A DNA stretch of 64,000 nucleotides from Heliopora coerulea. Its lineage: Eukaryota > Cnidaria > Anthozoa > Scleralcyonacea > Helioporidae. The translations under genes and the position numbers were made by a program. The stretch lies in the NCBI GenBank assembly GCA_030142905.1, contig JASJOG010000003.1:1151001-1215000 (forward strand). Direction: 5' to 3'. The notes below the pieces were generated by a model. The model had not been told where the DNA came from and searched no databases. It saw only the letters and a list, made by a program, of their open reading frames with translations. Below are positions 37,701-48,909 of this stretch, in pieces. Numbering within the stretch: position 1 is the first letter of the stretch; each line of letters begins with the position of its first letter.

Positions 37701-40700
37701 CAATGGCTATATAAAGAGACAAACTTTAGCAATCAATAAATTGCTAACGAACCATCAGCATGCCTTGAAAAGAAGACTAGAATAGTTTTGTGTTTGATTC
37801 TTATTGCCTGAAAAAGCTATAACTACTTTTCCTGTAAAAGAGAAAGTTCCAGGCAGCTACATTAGAGACTTCTGGTGCCAAAACTGGTGTCTGCTGCACT
37901 TCTTAAAATATTTTTGGCAATTTTTTTCAGCTGTTGTGCTGCTTGATCATGGGTGGCTGCAGGTGCAGTTTCATCATACACTGGTAACAAAACATAATTA
38001 CAATGTTTTTTCCACTACACTGTTCCCTTGTACCACAGTTCTTGAGCAAAATAAACACACACAAAGATAAATGCACCATTTTTAAGAATTTGCTGCATCT
38101 TTCACTTGTGTATTAAATTAGTTACAACATTTCAAATACTATTTCATTTACTTTAAAATTTTTACAGCTGTTTTTACAGCTTTATTGCAGAAAAATGTAA
38201 TACTGGTAATAAGGCTTGACTCCCAAAACCGTGAAACTGTAATTAGCAGGTGCTCAGTCAAGATTTCTAAAGTTTCATGAGTGAACATGACCCCTCTAAA
38301 CCCCTGTAGTGAGACTGGCTGTATTCATAAGAGTAGAAGGCAAAGGAGTAGGAGATAAATGCCTTCAAAATCAGAGAAAATATAGAAATTTAGCAAAGTC
38401 AGCCTAAATGACTTACTGTAGATCCCAAGCAAATTTTTCTTACCTCCCAATGTTCTGAGCCCATGTGCCTATGGCTATACTGCCTAGTGCCTACCTATCA
38501 CCATTATAGGAAGATGTCCAAAGTAAGGGGAGCTGGCTGAGCACCCAAAAGCACAAGAATCCTCTAGGCAGGTCTGGAGGGGATGCTCCCTCAGAAAATT
38601 TTTGATTTTCATATGCACTTCAATGCAATTTCCTGCATTTTGAGGGCAATTTTACCACAAAATATTACAATCAAAAGCAACATTATTTTAGTCAACCTTC
38701 AACTTTTTCCAACAATATTTGACCAATTTTGAACAGCTCCTGTAGTTGCACTGGTGTATCTATAGAGCTTATGACAAGATGTACAATTTACTTTAAATCT
38801 ACACACACTAAACTTATATGAGGGTAATTCTGGTTAAAATTTAGGCCATCTCCACTTTCTAGTTCTTTCATCTTTTATTTAGTATTATTGCAAAGAAAAT
38901 ACTTGACAGGAAGCATTTACTTTTGTCTTTTGCTATGGGAAATATTGCCGGAATTTTAATTGGGAGGGCAACAATCACTAAAGATTAAAGAACACTGGGA
39001 ATTGTGCATCTTGAAATACATTAGTGCAACAACTTTTTGTAATCTCATTAACTAACATTTAACACATAACTAATGTTTATCACAATTTTCACAAGATTTA
39101 AGAATCAATGCTTTCTAGTAAGCTACAAACCACTAAACTCATGTCCTTTGATAACGATTTTTTAGGGGAGCTCAAGCTCCCTTATTCTGAAAAATAGAGG
39201 CACCAGCTGCCTGCAACCCATGCTTCCTATGGCCATGCTATCTGTAACATAATCTTTTGCTTTTGCATAATCTCTTACACTAGTTGAATGAGCCCCTCTT
39301 AAAAATTTTTGAGAACAAAAGTTATTACCATAAATTTTAATGCTTAGAAACTAGTGTAGACAATTCTAAATAGAGTAATTACCAGTGTGACAGACATATT
39401 TTGGTCAAATTGCCTGGAGCAAAAGTAATAGCAACAAGCTGATACAGTTGCAGTAAACCAGCCAAAAATTTTGGAAAATATGACATAACATAAATCAAGG
39501 ATAAAATATTGAATGAATCAAATATGTATCAAATCAAAACAAAGAAGTATAAACGATGTGCCATTTATACCTCTTTGTCATGTTTTAACTCACATGTTTG
39601 AGTTTCTCAACGTTCGTCTTTAGTTATGTTTTGTGTTGTATAATACATTTAATACATCATACAATAACGCTTTGTTTCCATTTAAGGAATGAAATTTGGT
39701 GCTATTTGTTTGTTTTGCTTCGTACCGAATGACGAGATGATTTATATAGCCAGTATGTGGGTGTTCTGGATCATACTCGACTCCTCCAAACATTCATGCC
39801 TAAGGAGGTTATATTAGAAAGATGATAAGTTTATACTTCGCCTTCTTGCATCTTCATAGTCAAATCCTTGATATAGATACCGTGCAATATCAATACCTTA
39901 AATATTTTGAAAACAGCTATGACTGAAGATCTGAAATATGCCTTCAGTCTGTTTTGAATGAATGAGCCATTCAGCGACCGAATGTTGTTGCTTAATTTTG
40001 TCCTCATCTTGTTACCCTGTAAATTTCGCATTAGCACATCATTACTTTTTAATTTGCTATCGGGACGAAAGCTCAAAATTCTAAAGGAGAGGACCAAAGG
40101 ATCAAACACAGAAAAGTTTGCTTAACAAGCAAAAAAATGGCAAACATTTGAAATTTGATGGTTTAAGTCCGCCCAACCCCTGATGATACGAAAACAAGCG
40201 CTGTGCACCACATCACTTACACAAAGTGCTGAAAGCATAAGTCATTACGAGCACAGACTCGCTCATACTTTTCATAGATTTACATCTGTATTGTGCCAGA
40301 GGTAGGATGCAAATAACAAATACGTACCGATGAACGCCCAAATTTCGTTCATCGAATATAGTACACGCAAAGCTTTTCTTCAGACGTTCAGCAAAGAAAA
40401 CAGTCATCAAGCAATTACCAATAAAATCATTGAATTTTAACAACGGTTTCATTTACAAACACATAAAAAAGGCTAAATTAATTTTAATCCTTACCTGGCG
40501 ATAAAACTACAGGCCGAATAAAAATCATTTTCTCCCGCACTTTACGGCGTTTCGATTTCCGTAGGCCGCTTGAATCTTCCAGAGTTCTTCCCGCATACTG
40601 AACACGAACTTTTCCTTTTACTTCGAGATGTATTTGTGGATTGCCAATTGATTTCTCTAAGTATACAACACAATTTAAAGTAGCCGTAGAAGCAGCAGTA

Positions 40701-40792
40701 AATACAGGTTGAACTCCCTCTCCACATTCGATCTTCCTTATATCGACAGCGTCGAGATCTTGCTCTTGCTCTATATTTTCGGAATCATCCAT
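22763..40792 (-). CDS. Arrestin-domain-containing protein (alpha-arrestin), complete, five exons, 363 aa
   Basis: Alpha-arrestins are cytosolic adaptors with two arrestin beta-sandwich lobes; many link membrane receptors to ubiquitin ligases and endocytosis. Exons in transcript order: 40792-40495, 29563-29244, 25814-25587, 24058-23893, 22842-22763. All junctions are GT-AG, phases agree and the sum is 363 codons plus stop. The start ATG at 40792 has AAA before it and G after it. The N-lobe has VFTAAST and LEVKGKVRVQYAG (exon 1). Exon 2 gives the family signature LPFNL...SFESPMGSIRYWIQ (about residues 115-134) and PVTVK. The C-lobe has KSWKGHFVVPQDLRP, SVSYYFRV-like strands and TIPIKIG (296-302). 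The short tail lacks PPxY motifs and ends ETQV, a class I PDZ-ligand pattern. Intron 1 (10.9 kb) holds a gypsy element in the same orientation. Confidence 0.9.
24059..25586 (-). other. ARRDC intron 3, no retained exon supported
   Basis: This same-strand intron separates the C-lobe exons. It contains a short open segment near 24635-24755 with a donor-like site, whose phase does not fit the flanking exons. The region at 24770-24960 looks repeat-derived, but I could not assign it. Confidence 0.5.
25815..27395 (-). other. ARRDC intron 2, first part (genomic), nothing recognised
   Basis: The sequence is AT-rich with short open frames only. No element ends or coding segments are recognised. Confidence 0.5.
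27396..27664. repeat. Repeat-derived segment packed with TTCAACAT/ATGTTGAA words
   Basis: Within about 270 bases, words such as CAACATTGTTGAACG, ATGTTGAACATGTTGAA, CAACGTTCAACATCATTCAA and ACAATGTTGAACGAT recur in both orientations. The right end reads GGCCAGGC and looks like a MITE terminus, but the left terminus is unclear. It has no coding capacity and lies in ARRDC intron 2. Confidence 0.5.
27665..29243 (-). other. ARRDC intron 2, remainder, nothing recognised
   Basis: The open frame at 27842-28036 does not resemble arrestin, and a direct join of 29244 to 25814 already gives a complete fold, so it is treated as intronic. Nothing else stands out. Confidence 0.5.
30336..30383. repeat. Short tandem repeat, unit about 20 bp
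   Basis: TGTATTAAATTAAATCATTG, TGTATCAAATTAAATCAG and TGTATTAAATCACT follow one another as imperfect tandem copies in ARRDC intron 1. Confidence 0.6.
30931..31108. mobile_element. MITE-like element with an internal hairpin
   Basis: The ends are imperfect inverted repeats: CCGTTTAGACTAATATTTTG on the left and CCATTTACACTGTTAAAATT on the right (minus strand). The middle (about 30971-31009) has the stem GCCGTGCCGAG / CTCGGCACGGC around a short loop, so the copy can fold into a compact structure. It has no coding capacity. The superfamily is not determined. Confidence 0.55.
31212..31278 (+). mobile_element. TTAAC-ended MITE-like repeat, copy 4 (truncated)
   Basis: TTAACTCTCTCCTGGCGGG opens the copy and GACGAGTAAAATAGTCTGG plus GTTAGCCAGAGTC gives the shared core. 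The right third seen in the copies at 3792 and 20558 is missing. Confidence 0.55.
31810..31911 (-). repeat. 3' LTR of the gypsy element
   Basis: This repeat matches the repeat at 35666-35761 apart from a few substitutions and an insertion of about 6-7 bp near ATTACCAATTATAATT. Divergence between the two LTRs reflects the age of insertion. Confidence 0.85.
32136..33145 (-). pseudogene. Gypsy integrase remnants
   Basis: At 33145-32927 the frame has MYWPGMNEDIDRLV followed by a CNSC, matching the zinc-binding N-terminus of integrases (H2C2). The C-terminal part is at 32618-32136 and includes KCLTRLKKGNVIRMQ, like the chromatin-facing C-terminal segment. The catalytic core between them is frame-broken. 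Confidence 0.7.
33273..34643 (-). pseudogene. Gypsy reverse transcriptase and RNase H region, with a stop after the first RT blocks
   Basis: The segment 34643-34425 has RT blocks VAIKKKGKERIRLRIGPKDL and FFTVLDASSGF, then a stop near 34423. The open frame 34328-33273 carries the catalytic-site motif AIVDDILVWG, the connection region (GMVRYLSKFVPRLSELALPL) and RNase H motifs (DASFGGLG, IEERLLAF, VETDHKPSE). Between the pieces FCRLPFG-type sequence is still readable. The domain order and motifs are those of Ty3/gypsy. The stop makes this copy non-functional. Confidence 0.85.
34960..35642 (-). pseudogene. Gypsy gag-like region, frame-broken
   Basis: Near 35640 on the minus strand the frame opens MAESYFHKPG and continues with NVAESWRRFVQEYN, the Trp-containing helix typical of gypsy gag. 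Around 35296-35480 the frame is interrupted; it resumes at 35265 with ERLVCGIEN-like RLVCGIEND, LLTLQKAIELCQ and a basic tail. These are gag capsid features. The zinc knuckle is not visible as an intact CCHC. Confidence 0.7.
35666..35761 (-). repeat. 5' LTR of the gypsy element
   Basis: This is the upstream LTR for the minus-strand element and begins next to the primer-binding-like site. It shares TTCTCACGAC, TCAACATGTGCTTAAATAAT and AATATTCTAC with the other LTR. Confidence 0.85.
36200..39550. other. CpG-poor block within ARRDC intron 1, no gene seen
   Basis: Between about 37,210 and 38,940 I find only two CG dinucleotides (near 37,747 and 38,230), while neighbouring sequence has them regularly and TG/CA are abundant. 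A short (GA)n run lies at about 37296-37320. Open frames are short and match no family I know. Confidence 0.7.
40495..40792 (-). CDS. ARRDC exon 1: start codon and first arrestin strands
   Basis: Coding begins at ATG 40792 (MDDSENIEQEQ), preceded in frame by further open codons but no other ATG in good context. The exon ends with CCAG before GTAAGG, leaving one base that is completed by the CG opening the exon at 29563. The acidic N-terminus is followed by the first strands of the N-lobe and a basic KSKRRKVREK stretch before MIFIRPVVLSP. Confidence 0.85.
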
Positions 40793-41404
40793 TTTGCTAT
40801 CTTCTGCTTGAACACTTTCCCTCCGAGTTTTTAATATTTTAAATACATATCTATATTCTCTTTGCAATATTTAGACAAAGCATTTGGTCATCAAAGTTAC
40901 CTAAGAACGCAGAAATATACCTCTTGAAAATTTCAGACTAAAAACCGCTAATTGATCTTCACGTTTTAAATGAAATAAGCAACGACAAGTTAACTTCCTG
41001 TTCCAACGTTTCCGCTCAATTTTCGGACCCAGCTTTCTCTACTGAGTTCACTGTACTGGAGTAATTCACACGGTACCAATGCCCCAGTAAGTATGTGCCC
41101 CCAAAAATATGTTTTCCCCCAAGACAAATTTCCTGTACGGAGGGACACATTGTCTCGGAAATCAGTCTCCACCTTCGGAAATTTCGTCCCCTTCCTACAT
41201 ACGCAGTGTACTCAGACATAGAGAAGTCATTTTCCTGGCCAAGCTTTTGAAGTTTGCTGTGAGTATTCAGCTATTGAAATTGAATAGATGGAAGGCACAT
41301 AAAAGAGGTCATTTCTGCTTTGTTAACACTCTTGTGTACATTAAAAAGGGAAAAGGAACAGCAGAAAACTTGGAATAGAAAATATTGACGTTTCGAGCCA
41401 GAGG

Positions 41405-41760
41405 TGAAGCCATAGGGGGGCAGAGGGAGCTACAGCCCCTCCGTCGGGGAATCTTAGCCCCTTTGTCGGGGGAAAGTTAAGAATTCGTCAGGCAATTTTC
41501 ACTGATTATAAAATATTTATTTATTCTACCAACCGAATACTTGTTATTGATTTAGCCAAGAGAGATAACAGACTCTTCTCTTCATGTCAAATGTAAAAGT
41601 AAACTGTTTCTGGTAAGTTGTTGCGATTATTCTTGCAAAAAATAATGTGTTTTCGTCCTTCAAATAAGGAAATTATAAAGGAGCAGTGTTCCTGGTCCTT
41701 CGTCGGGGAGGTTAGCCCCTGTGTTGGGGAATTCCTGACGCTATCCCTGTTACGAGCAAA
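41405..41760. repeat. Repeat-derived segment with direct CGTCGGGGA...TTAGCCCCT motifs
   Basis: CCGTCGGGGAATCTTAGCCC at about 41441 and TTCGTCGGGGAGGTTAGCCC at about 41700 form direct repeats, each followed by a TGTYGGGG word. GC-rich blocks like these contrast with the AT-rich surroundings. They look like the ends of a short non-autonomous element, whose family I cannot name. Confidence 0.45.
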
Positions 41761-42624
41761 GGTCTTTACTGTGGCTCACATGACTTTAATTCATCCGGGT
41801 ATATCACCAAGTTTTTGTATCAGTTTTGTTGACGCCATTTGTTTTCAATGTTATTTTATTAAAGAAAACTATACATTTACATGTTATAACGTCTCAACAA
41901 AAAAAAAAAAAAAACACGAGGTGAAGGGGTGGGGGGGCAACCTTCCCATAATGCATCCTTAACGAATGATCATATTACATGAAGTATTGCAAAAATATAA
42001 CATCACTATTCTAACAATTTTAAATTTCACTCAGAAAGGACCTTCGTCCGAAACGTTAATATTCCAAGTTTTCGGCAGTTCCTTTACCCTTTGGGCTTTC
42101 GGCGCGTCGTTCAACACCGCTTATGCAGCACTCTACTTTCATATCAATGGCGATAGATTTTTTTTTGTGTCTGGTATCGATGTCTGTAATGTCTGTCACA
42201 AAAGAATTTTGCGATAGTGTTCGGGGTCAAAAACGTCCAAACCGAGCTGATACTTCCCGACATTTTACTTAAGTACGACGTAAACTAATAAGCATAAATC
42301 AAGACGCAGCTTTTTTACGCGTGATGGATGGTAGCTCAAGAACTACGTATTAAATGTGATCGTTATCTGATCGATGGACCACGCAGCAAAATTTGAATAA
42401 TGCGATACCAAGATTGATCTTAGTGGCTGTCGCCGTTAAGGGTGGATAGCCTGGGGGTTTTTCATACGCAGAATGAGCTATTTTAGTCTTCGCGGAGGTC
42501 CACCCACATTTCATATTATGAATTGATTTGACCAATCCATTCAGTTCTGAGATCATTGACATGATTAGACAACGATCAACTAAATTTCGAATCGTGGTTC
42601 TCGTCTGAAGCTGAGTGCATTAAT

Positions 42625-42710
42625 GTCGAGAGGGGGGGTAGGGGAGTACCTGCCCCGGGGCCTGGGCCCGAAGGGGAGTCCGGGCCCAGAAAGTTGGTCC
42701 CCAAAATTTT
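42625..42710. repeat. GC-rich palindromic block
   Basis: GGGGGGGTAGGGGAG is followed by CCTGGGCCCGAAGGGGAG and TCCGGGCCCAG, so CTGGGCCCG and CGGGCCCAG can pair as a hairpin. A related GGGCCCCGC and CCCAGGGCCCGC occur near 43494-43530. This may mark the ends of an unrecognised element of about 0.9 kb. Confidence 0.35.
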
Positions 42711-44797
42711 TAACACGCTTCACCTTGATTTTTTTCAAGTAAATACGAATGCATGTCTAAAATAATATTTCTCTCAAGCCGACTTGTCAATCAAATTTGC
42801 TATTTAGTGTGGGAACATGCGATCTAGCCGCAAGAGAACACTTGGTTTGTTTATAAAGGTTCAAATTTCAAGGTTGCGTCCGCATCCAACAGACAAAGAA
42901 ATCAAAATTAAATCAGGAAGACATAAACGGTTTTGTGAACCTTTTTTACTTTATCACTGTTGTTTTGCTTTGAATTTATGACACTTTTTAGGTTGTTGTT
43001 TATTCAAATATACAAAATTGAAACAAAACAAATGTAGCGAAAACCGACTGTGTAGTGCGAAGTGTAAATTAAATTAGACATAACTCGGCGCAATCTGTCG
43101 CCCTGTCAGGACATTATATTTTATTTGTTCCAAAAAGTCACCACCGGCTTCGGAGCTTTCATACAACGTGATCGATGTGATCAGTGATTATTGTGCGATG
43201 TCCTCTTACCAACATAAATCCGGTGCCCAAAAAAGGCGAGAGAAGCAGCAACACGTGAATGAAGAAAAGAGAGGTTCTCGTACACTATCAGAGGCTATAT
43301 TATTTGCTTTTTGTACTTTTAGTACTTCACTTCTTGTAGAACGTAACATACAAACGCATTTTAGGTGAATTAATTCATAAACATTAGGTGAGGAGAATTT
43401 TTTACATCTTTAATATAATGAAAATGCGATGGCTTCCATTTAGTTATTTACTTCACGATAACGCCGTTAGAACTAAAAATATTGGAGGATCGGAGGGCCC
43501 CGCATTCAAGTTTTGACCCAGGGCCCGCTTTGGCTCTCGACGGTCTTGGCTGAGTGTCTTCTGAGAAAGGGGGACAAATATCCGAAGAAGAGGACAAATT
43601 TTTCTTGGAAATATGTTCCTGGGAGGACATATTTTCCTCGAAATTTATCCTCAGGGAACATCTGTTGAGGGGACATGTTTCCTGTGACACCTGATAACCT
43701 TCAGTTGCGACGCGAAAAAAACCCGCGCAATTTTCGGAGCGATTTTTGGAGCAGAGAGATGTTGCGGCACTCCGTTCTTGAAAATGGTAGCCTTCGATTG
43801 TTTTCATTATGGAGTGTCAGGAGAGAGGTCAGAATTTGTCATCAAATGCTAATGTCACCACATCAATGATTATTTAGGTCATGTTGTTTCAATGGTCGAG
43901 AAATATTTCTTTTTTTCAGATTTCTTTGCCCCAGTTTCGTTCGTTAACCGTGCTCTTTCAAGAGCCGAGAAAAGTAATTTTCACTGGTGAATTTTCCAAG
44001 GAAATCGCAAGGTTTGGACCAATCGGAGCAAAGGAATCAAAACAACTTCCTTCCTTTTGGTTGAGTACTATACTCAAACAAAATGGCGGCAACATTGGAA
44101 TAAGGAGTGGAGCAAAAACTTATTTTGCTCGTTGAAAACCACAGCGTGATTTACGATAAAACTAATCCAAATTATAAGGACATAGACTTAAAGGAAAATG
44201 TTTGGAGAAGTATCAGCCAACAATTAAACATGGATGGTGAATTAAAAGTCACCTAAATGAATTCTTAAAGTTCCGTAGAACATCATGGAATAGAAATGAC
44301 GAAGATGTGGTGTGTAACTCTAATTTATCCTTCAAATTTGTATTAGCAAGATTTAAAGTCTCATTGTTATAAATATAGTGATATTTTTTAATTATATCTC
44401 ATTCGATTCTCTATAAATTGTTATAAAATTTTCAGTTTTTATAATGAATATAATGATCTTGATACTACCCAGACGTTTTAGCAAACATAATGGTTATACA
44501 ATTTTCCCCCTTGCAAATTTATTGGTATATTTTATTTTTGACGGTTTAATTTAACAGTTAACATGAACAAAAAGAAGTGGAAAAACCTTCGAGATACCTA
44601 TAAAAAGAAAAAGAAGGAGAACAAGGGAAGAAGTGGGGATCCTGCAAGAAAATCAAAGGAATGGAAGTATGAGAAAGTAATGAAATAATCAGAAAGGTTT
44701 GAGTACTGCCGAAATGTGAGAGTAGTTATCTAACATTTCAAGCAAAGGCCCTTTGTCAGAGAGAAAAAAACATGGGAGGATTGAAAAACACAATATA

Positions 44798-44907
<110 letters not shown>

Positions 44908-45310
44908 AAAATGGTCATGTAACAACAAATGGCTAATCAGAATAGAAAAATGAAAACAAATGTAAATGAGATGGTGGCTCGTCACTTGCCTAAAATATTG
45001 CTGATCAGCAAACCAGGTGGGTGTGTCAAATATAATATGTCAAATTAAGTAAATGAAAATCATTCTCACGGACTCAACGAACGTTTTTCATTTACTTAAT
45101 CCCTTTGTGGCTAATGTTTTTGCTTTGCAGATGGGCATAACAATAGCTACTTAGCTCTTTTGTGTTTAGTTTTCACTCACCCATATTATATTTGACACAC
45201 CCACCTGGTTTGCTGATCGGCAATATTTTAGGCAAGTGATGAGCCACCATCTCATTTACATTTGTTTTTATTTTTCTATTCTGATTGGCCATTTGTTGTC
45301 ACATGACCAT

Positions 45311-45311
<1 letters not shown>

Positions 45312-45366
<55 letters not shown>
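45312..45366. repeat. (CA)n microsatellite ending in (TA)n
   Basis: More than twenty CA units end in TATATATA. They occupy the right arm at the spot where the left arm carries TATC/TA. Confidence 0.95.
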
Positions 45367-45368
<2 letters not shown>

Positions 45369-45402
45369 TCTGTGTTTTTTGATCCTCCCATGTTTTTTCT
45401 CT

Positions 45403-45427
45403 CTGATGAAGGGCCTTTGCTCGAAAC
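45403..45427 (+). ncRNA. Hammerhead-ribozyme-like core, probably decayed
   Basis: CTGATGA (45403-45409) and GAAAC (45423-45427) flank GGGC...GCTC, which can pair as stem II. This is the conserved core arrangement of hammerhead ribozymes, known from Penelope-like and other retroelements. The expected cleavage-site partner after GAAAC is not clear (ATTAG in place of a GTC), and the left-arm copy has lost the core (CTGACAA). I regard it as a relic. Confidence 0.3.
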
Positions 45428-45484
45428 ATTAGATAACTACTCTTGCACATCGGCAGTACTCAAACCTTCCTGATTATTTCACTT

Positions 45485-46668
45485 TGATTTCCACACTGCC
45501 TACGCAGCACTCCATTTTTATTTATGTGAAAATAATGGACTTTTTGAACCCATACATTAGTAACCCAAGGTATTCAAAATCACAATATAAGAGTAATTTT
45601 TCTCATGTTCTCCTTATGCACGATACCACTTCTGTCAGGATTCTGTCAAATTTATCTCTTGTTGCAGTGTGTCAAGTAATTGTTTCAGGGCTTCCTGAAT
45701 GAGTTTGACATCAATGTGAGAAAGGAAATCTGACAACAGGGAATTATGCTGGTAGTGGTGGTATCATTAGTCACAAAGGGAGTGAAACATTAGAGCAGTA
45801 ATATCTTCTTGCATTGTAGTATACTGTAGTGGATATTTGTGCACAATAATAATTCCTATAGTGGAAGTGCATCTTCTGGAAAATGCCCACAGATTTCTGT
45901 AGTGAAGGGTACAAGACCATAACAAATTGTGAAATCACAAAACACAGTAGGTATAATTTTTAAGACTTTTAATATCAAACATTTTACACAACTAAAAGAT
46001 TAAAAAAAGTACCTAACCAAAGATGCTGTTGTCCTGTGGGATCATGACATGTTATGTGGTCTCATCCCTGCATATCAATCCAATGCTGAATGGGAAAATA
46101 AAATCATCAGTAATTGTATGGTTGTGACTAGAATGGACAAACAGTAAACAAGCCCACACAGTACTGTGTATGTTTTTAGTGTTTTTGCTACTTTATCTGT
46201 AGCATGAAACACAATATGAAGTGTTGGGCTTCCCAAGGACAGTTCATCCATTTCATAATTGTCAAACTAAATACATAATCATACCCTGATTTAGCCAGTT
46301 GGTTATTTCTGGTCATTGTTATTGGAACATTGGGCAAATTGTGTGTTTGTATGAAGATGGTTTGGTTACTGGAGGGTAGGGATTTAATGAGCATCAAGTG
46401 TGACACCAAATGTTTGAGCAAGCTCCTGCTGAAAGTTTGAGTAACAATTGACAAGAACATGAGTACTATTTATGTCACACACCAGGCTGGAACATAGTTT
46501 TATAAAGTCATCCACAAAACAGCTTTCAACCCTTACAAGTTTTCCTGTCATTAATCTTATCTGAGAAAAAGGTTTTGTATCTTATCAATGATTTACTTTT
46601 GTAAAAAACCTATTTTAGAGATTAGAAAAGTAAAATAATGTGCACCCCAATTTTTTGTGTATAATCAG
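45485..46668. other. Rest of MADF intron 2, CpG-poor, no gene seen
   Basis: The sequence is AT-rich with very few CG dinucleotides. Its first part (CACTGCCTACGCAGCACTCC) matches a repeat also seen at about 42114-42135. Confidence 0.5.
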
Positions 46669-47476
46669 GTGTTTTATTTGATTTTTGCAACACATCTTCA
46701 AATTTTAAATGCCATGTTCAACCAAATGTTGCCTGAGGAAGCTGAAAACATAAATACAGAGAATGGTTACCATTCAGATGATGAAGATTCTGCTTTGACA
46801 TTGGAAAAATCAAACAAAAGTATCTCAAACTCATCCCAAAGTGATATTGCAAATACTTCAAGGCCCATAACACCAAATATTACGACCCACTGCACTGGAA
46901 AACAACAGAAGCCACATGACCCAGTATCTGAACAAATCATTAATTATTTGAAAAGCAAGAAGTCTCCCTCTGAACATCTACAAGTAAAAACTGATCAAGA
47001 CTATTTTGTCCTTAAGTATTGTTCCTACTCTAAAGAAAATGACAGACAAGCAAAAGGCACTGGCTAAATACATATTCAGCAACTTCTATATGAGATTGAG
47101 TTTAGCAACGAGTAACAGTGACTGAAATGTTAATTTTTTTCTATGTTACTTTCATATTCTTTTTGTTCACTTTCTGTGTAGTGTCCAAAAAGGAATACAT
47201 GTTACGTTGATATTTGATGCATAAATGAAATACACAAGAGCAAGCAATCCTTTCTATTATTTTTAATTATCTTTTAAGAGCTCAATATCAACTTGATGGC
47301 AATCTGGTATGTACTATTTCAATATTATATTGCATTCTTCAGCTAAACAGAGCAATGGTGGGAACCCCTTTGTACTGTGTCATATTGCCAAAGCACTACA
47401 CCATCTCCAAGGCAAAAGTATACCTTAAATTTGTCCCTTACAGCATATGCATCAGCTGATGCTCTACAACCCATAT

Positions 47477-48909
47477 TCATAATATTTTGCAGTGAATTAC
47501 TTTCATTTTCATGCACATTACTATTTTCTCAACATTAAAACTCTGTGAAGCAATGTCACATTTTGACTTTTGTATGTACTTATGTAGAGCACAACATGCC
47601 TTTACAACTTTTTCAACTTGCTGTGCTTGTAAATTAATCTGCCTTTGAAAGATCTGCCATCTCTGTGCTAAAATTCCAAATGCATTTTCTGAGACCCTTT
47701 GTGCTTGTGACAAGTGATAATTAAAATTACACTGATCAATTAGTATATTCTTCCCAGGATAAGGACATAAAAAGTATGTCATAAGTGGAAAGGCCTCATT
47801 ACCAACAATGACAGGGCATGGGACCAAGTGCAGAACCTCCAGGTAGGGCAATAGGAGATGGTATATTCAGTTTTCCTGTTGCCAGTCCCTTACCAAGCAA
47901 TGACATGGCAAAAATTCCACCATCACTATTTGATTCATAACTGCCAATGTCTGCAGCTGTGAAACAATCAGCATCAACCAATGCTAATAAAACAAGAGAA
48001 AATGTCCCTTTATAGTTGAAATAAGGTGAGCCTGTGTTGAGAGGTGCCTGGAGAACTATATGTTTGCCATCTATAGCCCCAATGCAGTTGGGGAAATTCC
48101 ATTTGTTTTCAAATCTTTCAGACAAAGCTCGCCATTCATCCTGTGCTGGCATTTTCATGTCTCCTCAACAATACCACCAACAGTGGATGCACCTACTCTG
48201 TAGCTAAATCCTATAGTTTTGTATGAATCTCCAGTTACCAGAAATCTGAAAATATATCAAACAATTTGTATTTCACACCTGCAAACAATTCAAGGGGCTA
48301 CAAGCACCATATAACATGCAGAATTTCAGTCCATGAAGTGGTACAGTTCTACAGGTAAACAGTAACTTAAGCCATAAGATATTGCATTAGCTACATTAAG
48401 ATTTACAATCCAAAAACGAAAACAGTTATAAAAATATAAATAGCCTAGTCTAATGTAACCACATTAGACTAGGCTATACTAGGCTATTAAGTGCACTAAA
48501 AGGAAAATGATGAAATCTAGAGCTAGATGATTTTTCTACCTTGAAATTACAAACAAAATATGGTGAAAAACTGACTAATAACAATAAAGTAGACTAAATA
48601 ATACACTGATATTTTATCTTACCTCAAACAGATTACCAGTCGCTGCTGGGGACTTATTGCTTTCCTGTAGTTTGTGGTCATTTTACGGATGATAGGTCCA
48701 ACAACTTGCAGCAAATAATCGAACATCCCGGGAGTCATTCTGAAATACTGGACGAACCTTTGCTCGTCGAGTCTGAGCTCTGGCACCAGGCGATGAAATT
48801 CACCATAACGCCGCCTCTTTCTTATTATGTCATGAACCCAGTTTTTTCGTCGTTTACGCCGTCGATTAGCCAGCAAAAGTAACAACATTTCCTCCTCCTC
48901 GTCAGCCAT
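47477..48909 (-). pseudogene. PIF/Harbinger (DDE_Tnp_4-type) transposase, two exons, frame-broken
   Basis: Exon 1 (48909-48623) starts MADEEEEMLLLLLANRRRK and carries the N-terminal region with YFRMTPGMFDYLLQVVGPII, typical of Harbinger transposases. Exon 2 begins at 48245 after TTTTCAG and continues TGDSYKTIGFSYRVG. About 48170 the frame shifts to NFPNCIGAIDGKHI (first catalytic D), VDADCF and IGSYESNSDGGIF. Near 47830 it shifts again to NEAFPLMTYFLCPYPG and SENAFGILAQRW (catalytic E region). The usual segment between the VEET and MKMP blocks seems shortened. At least two frame changes make it inactive. It faces the MADF partner gene. Confidence 0.85.
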
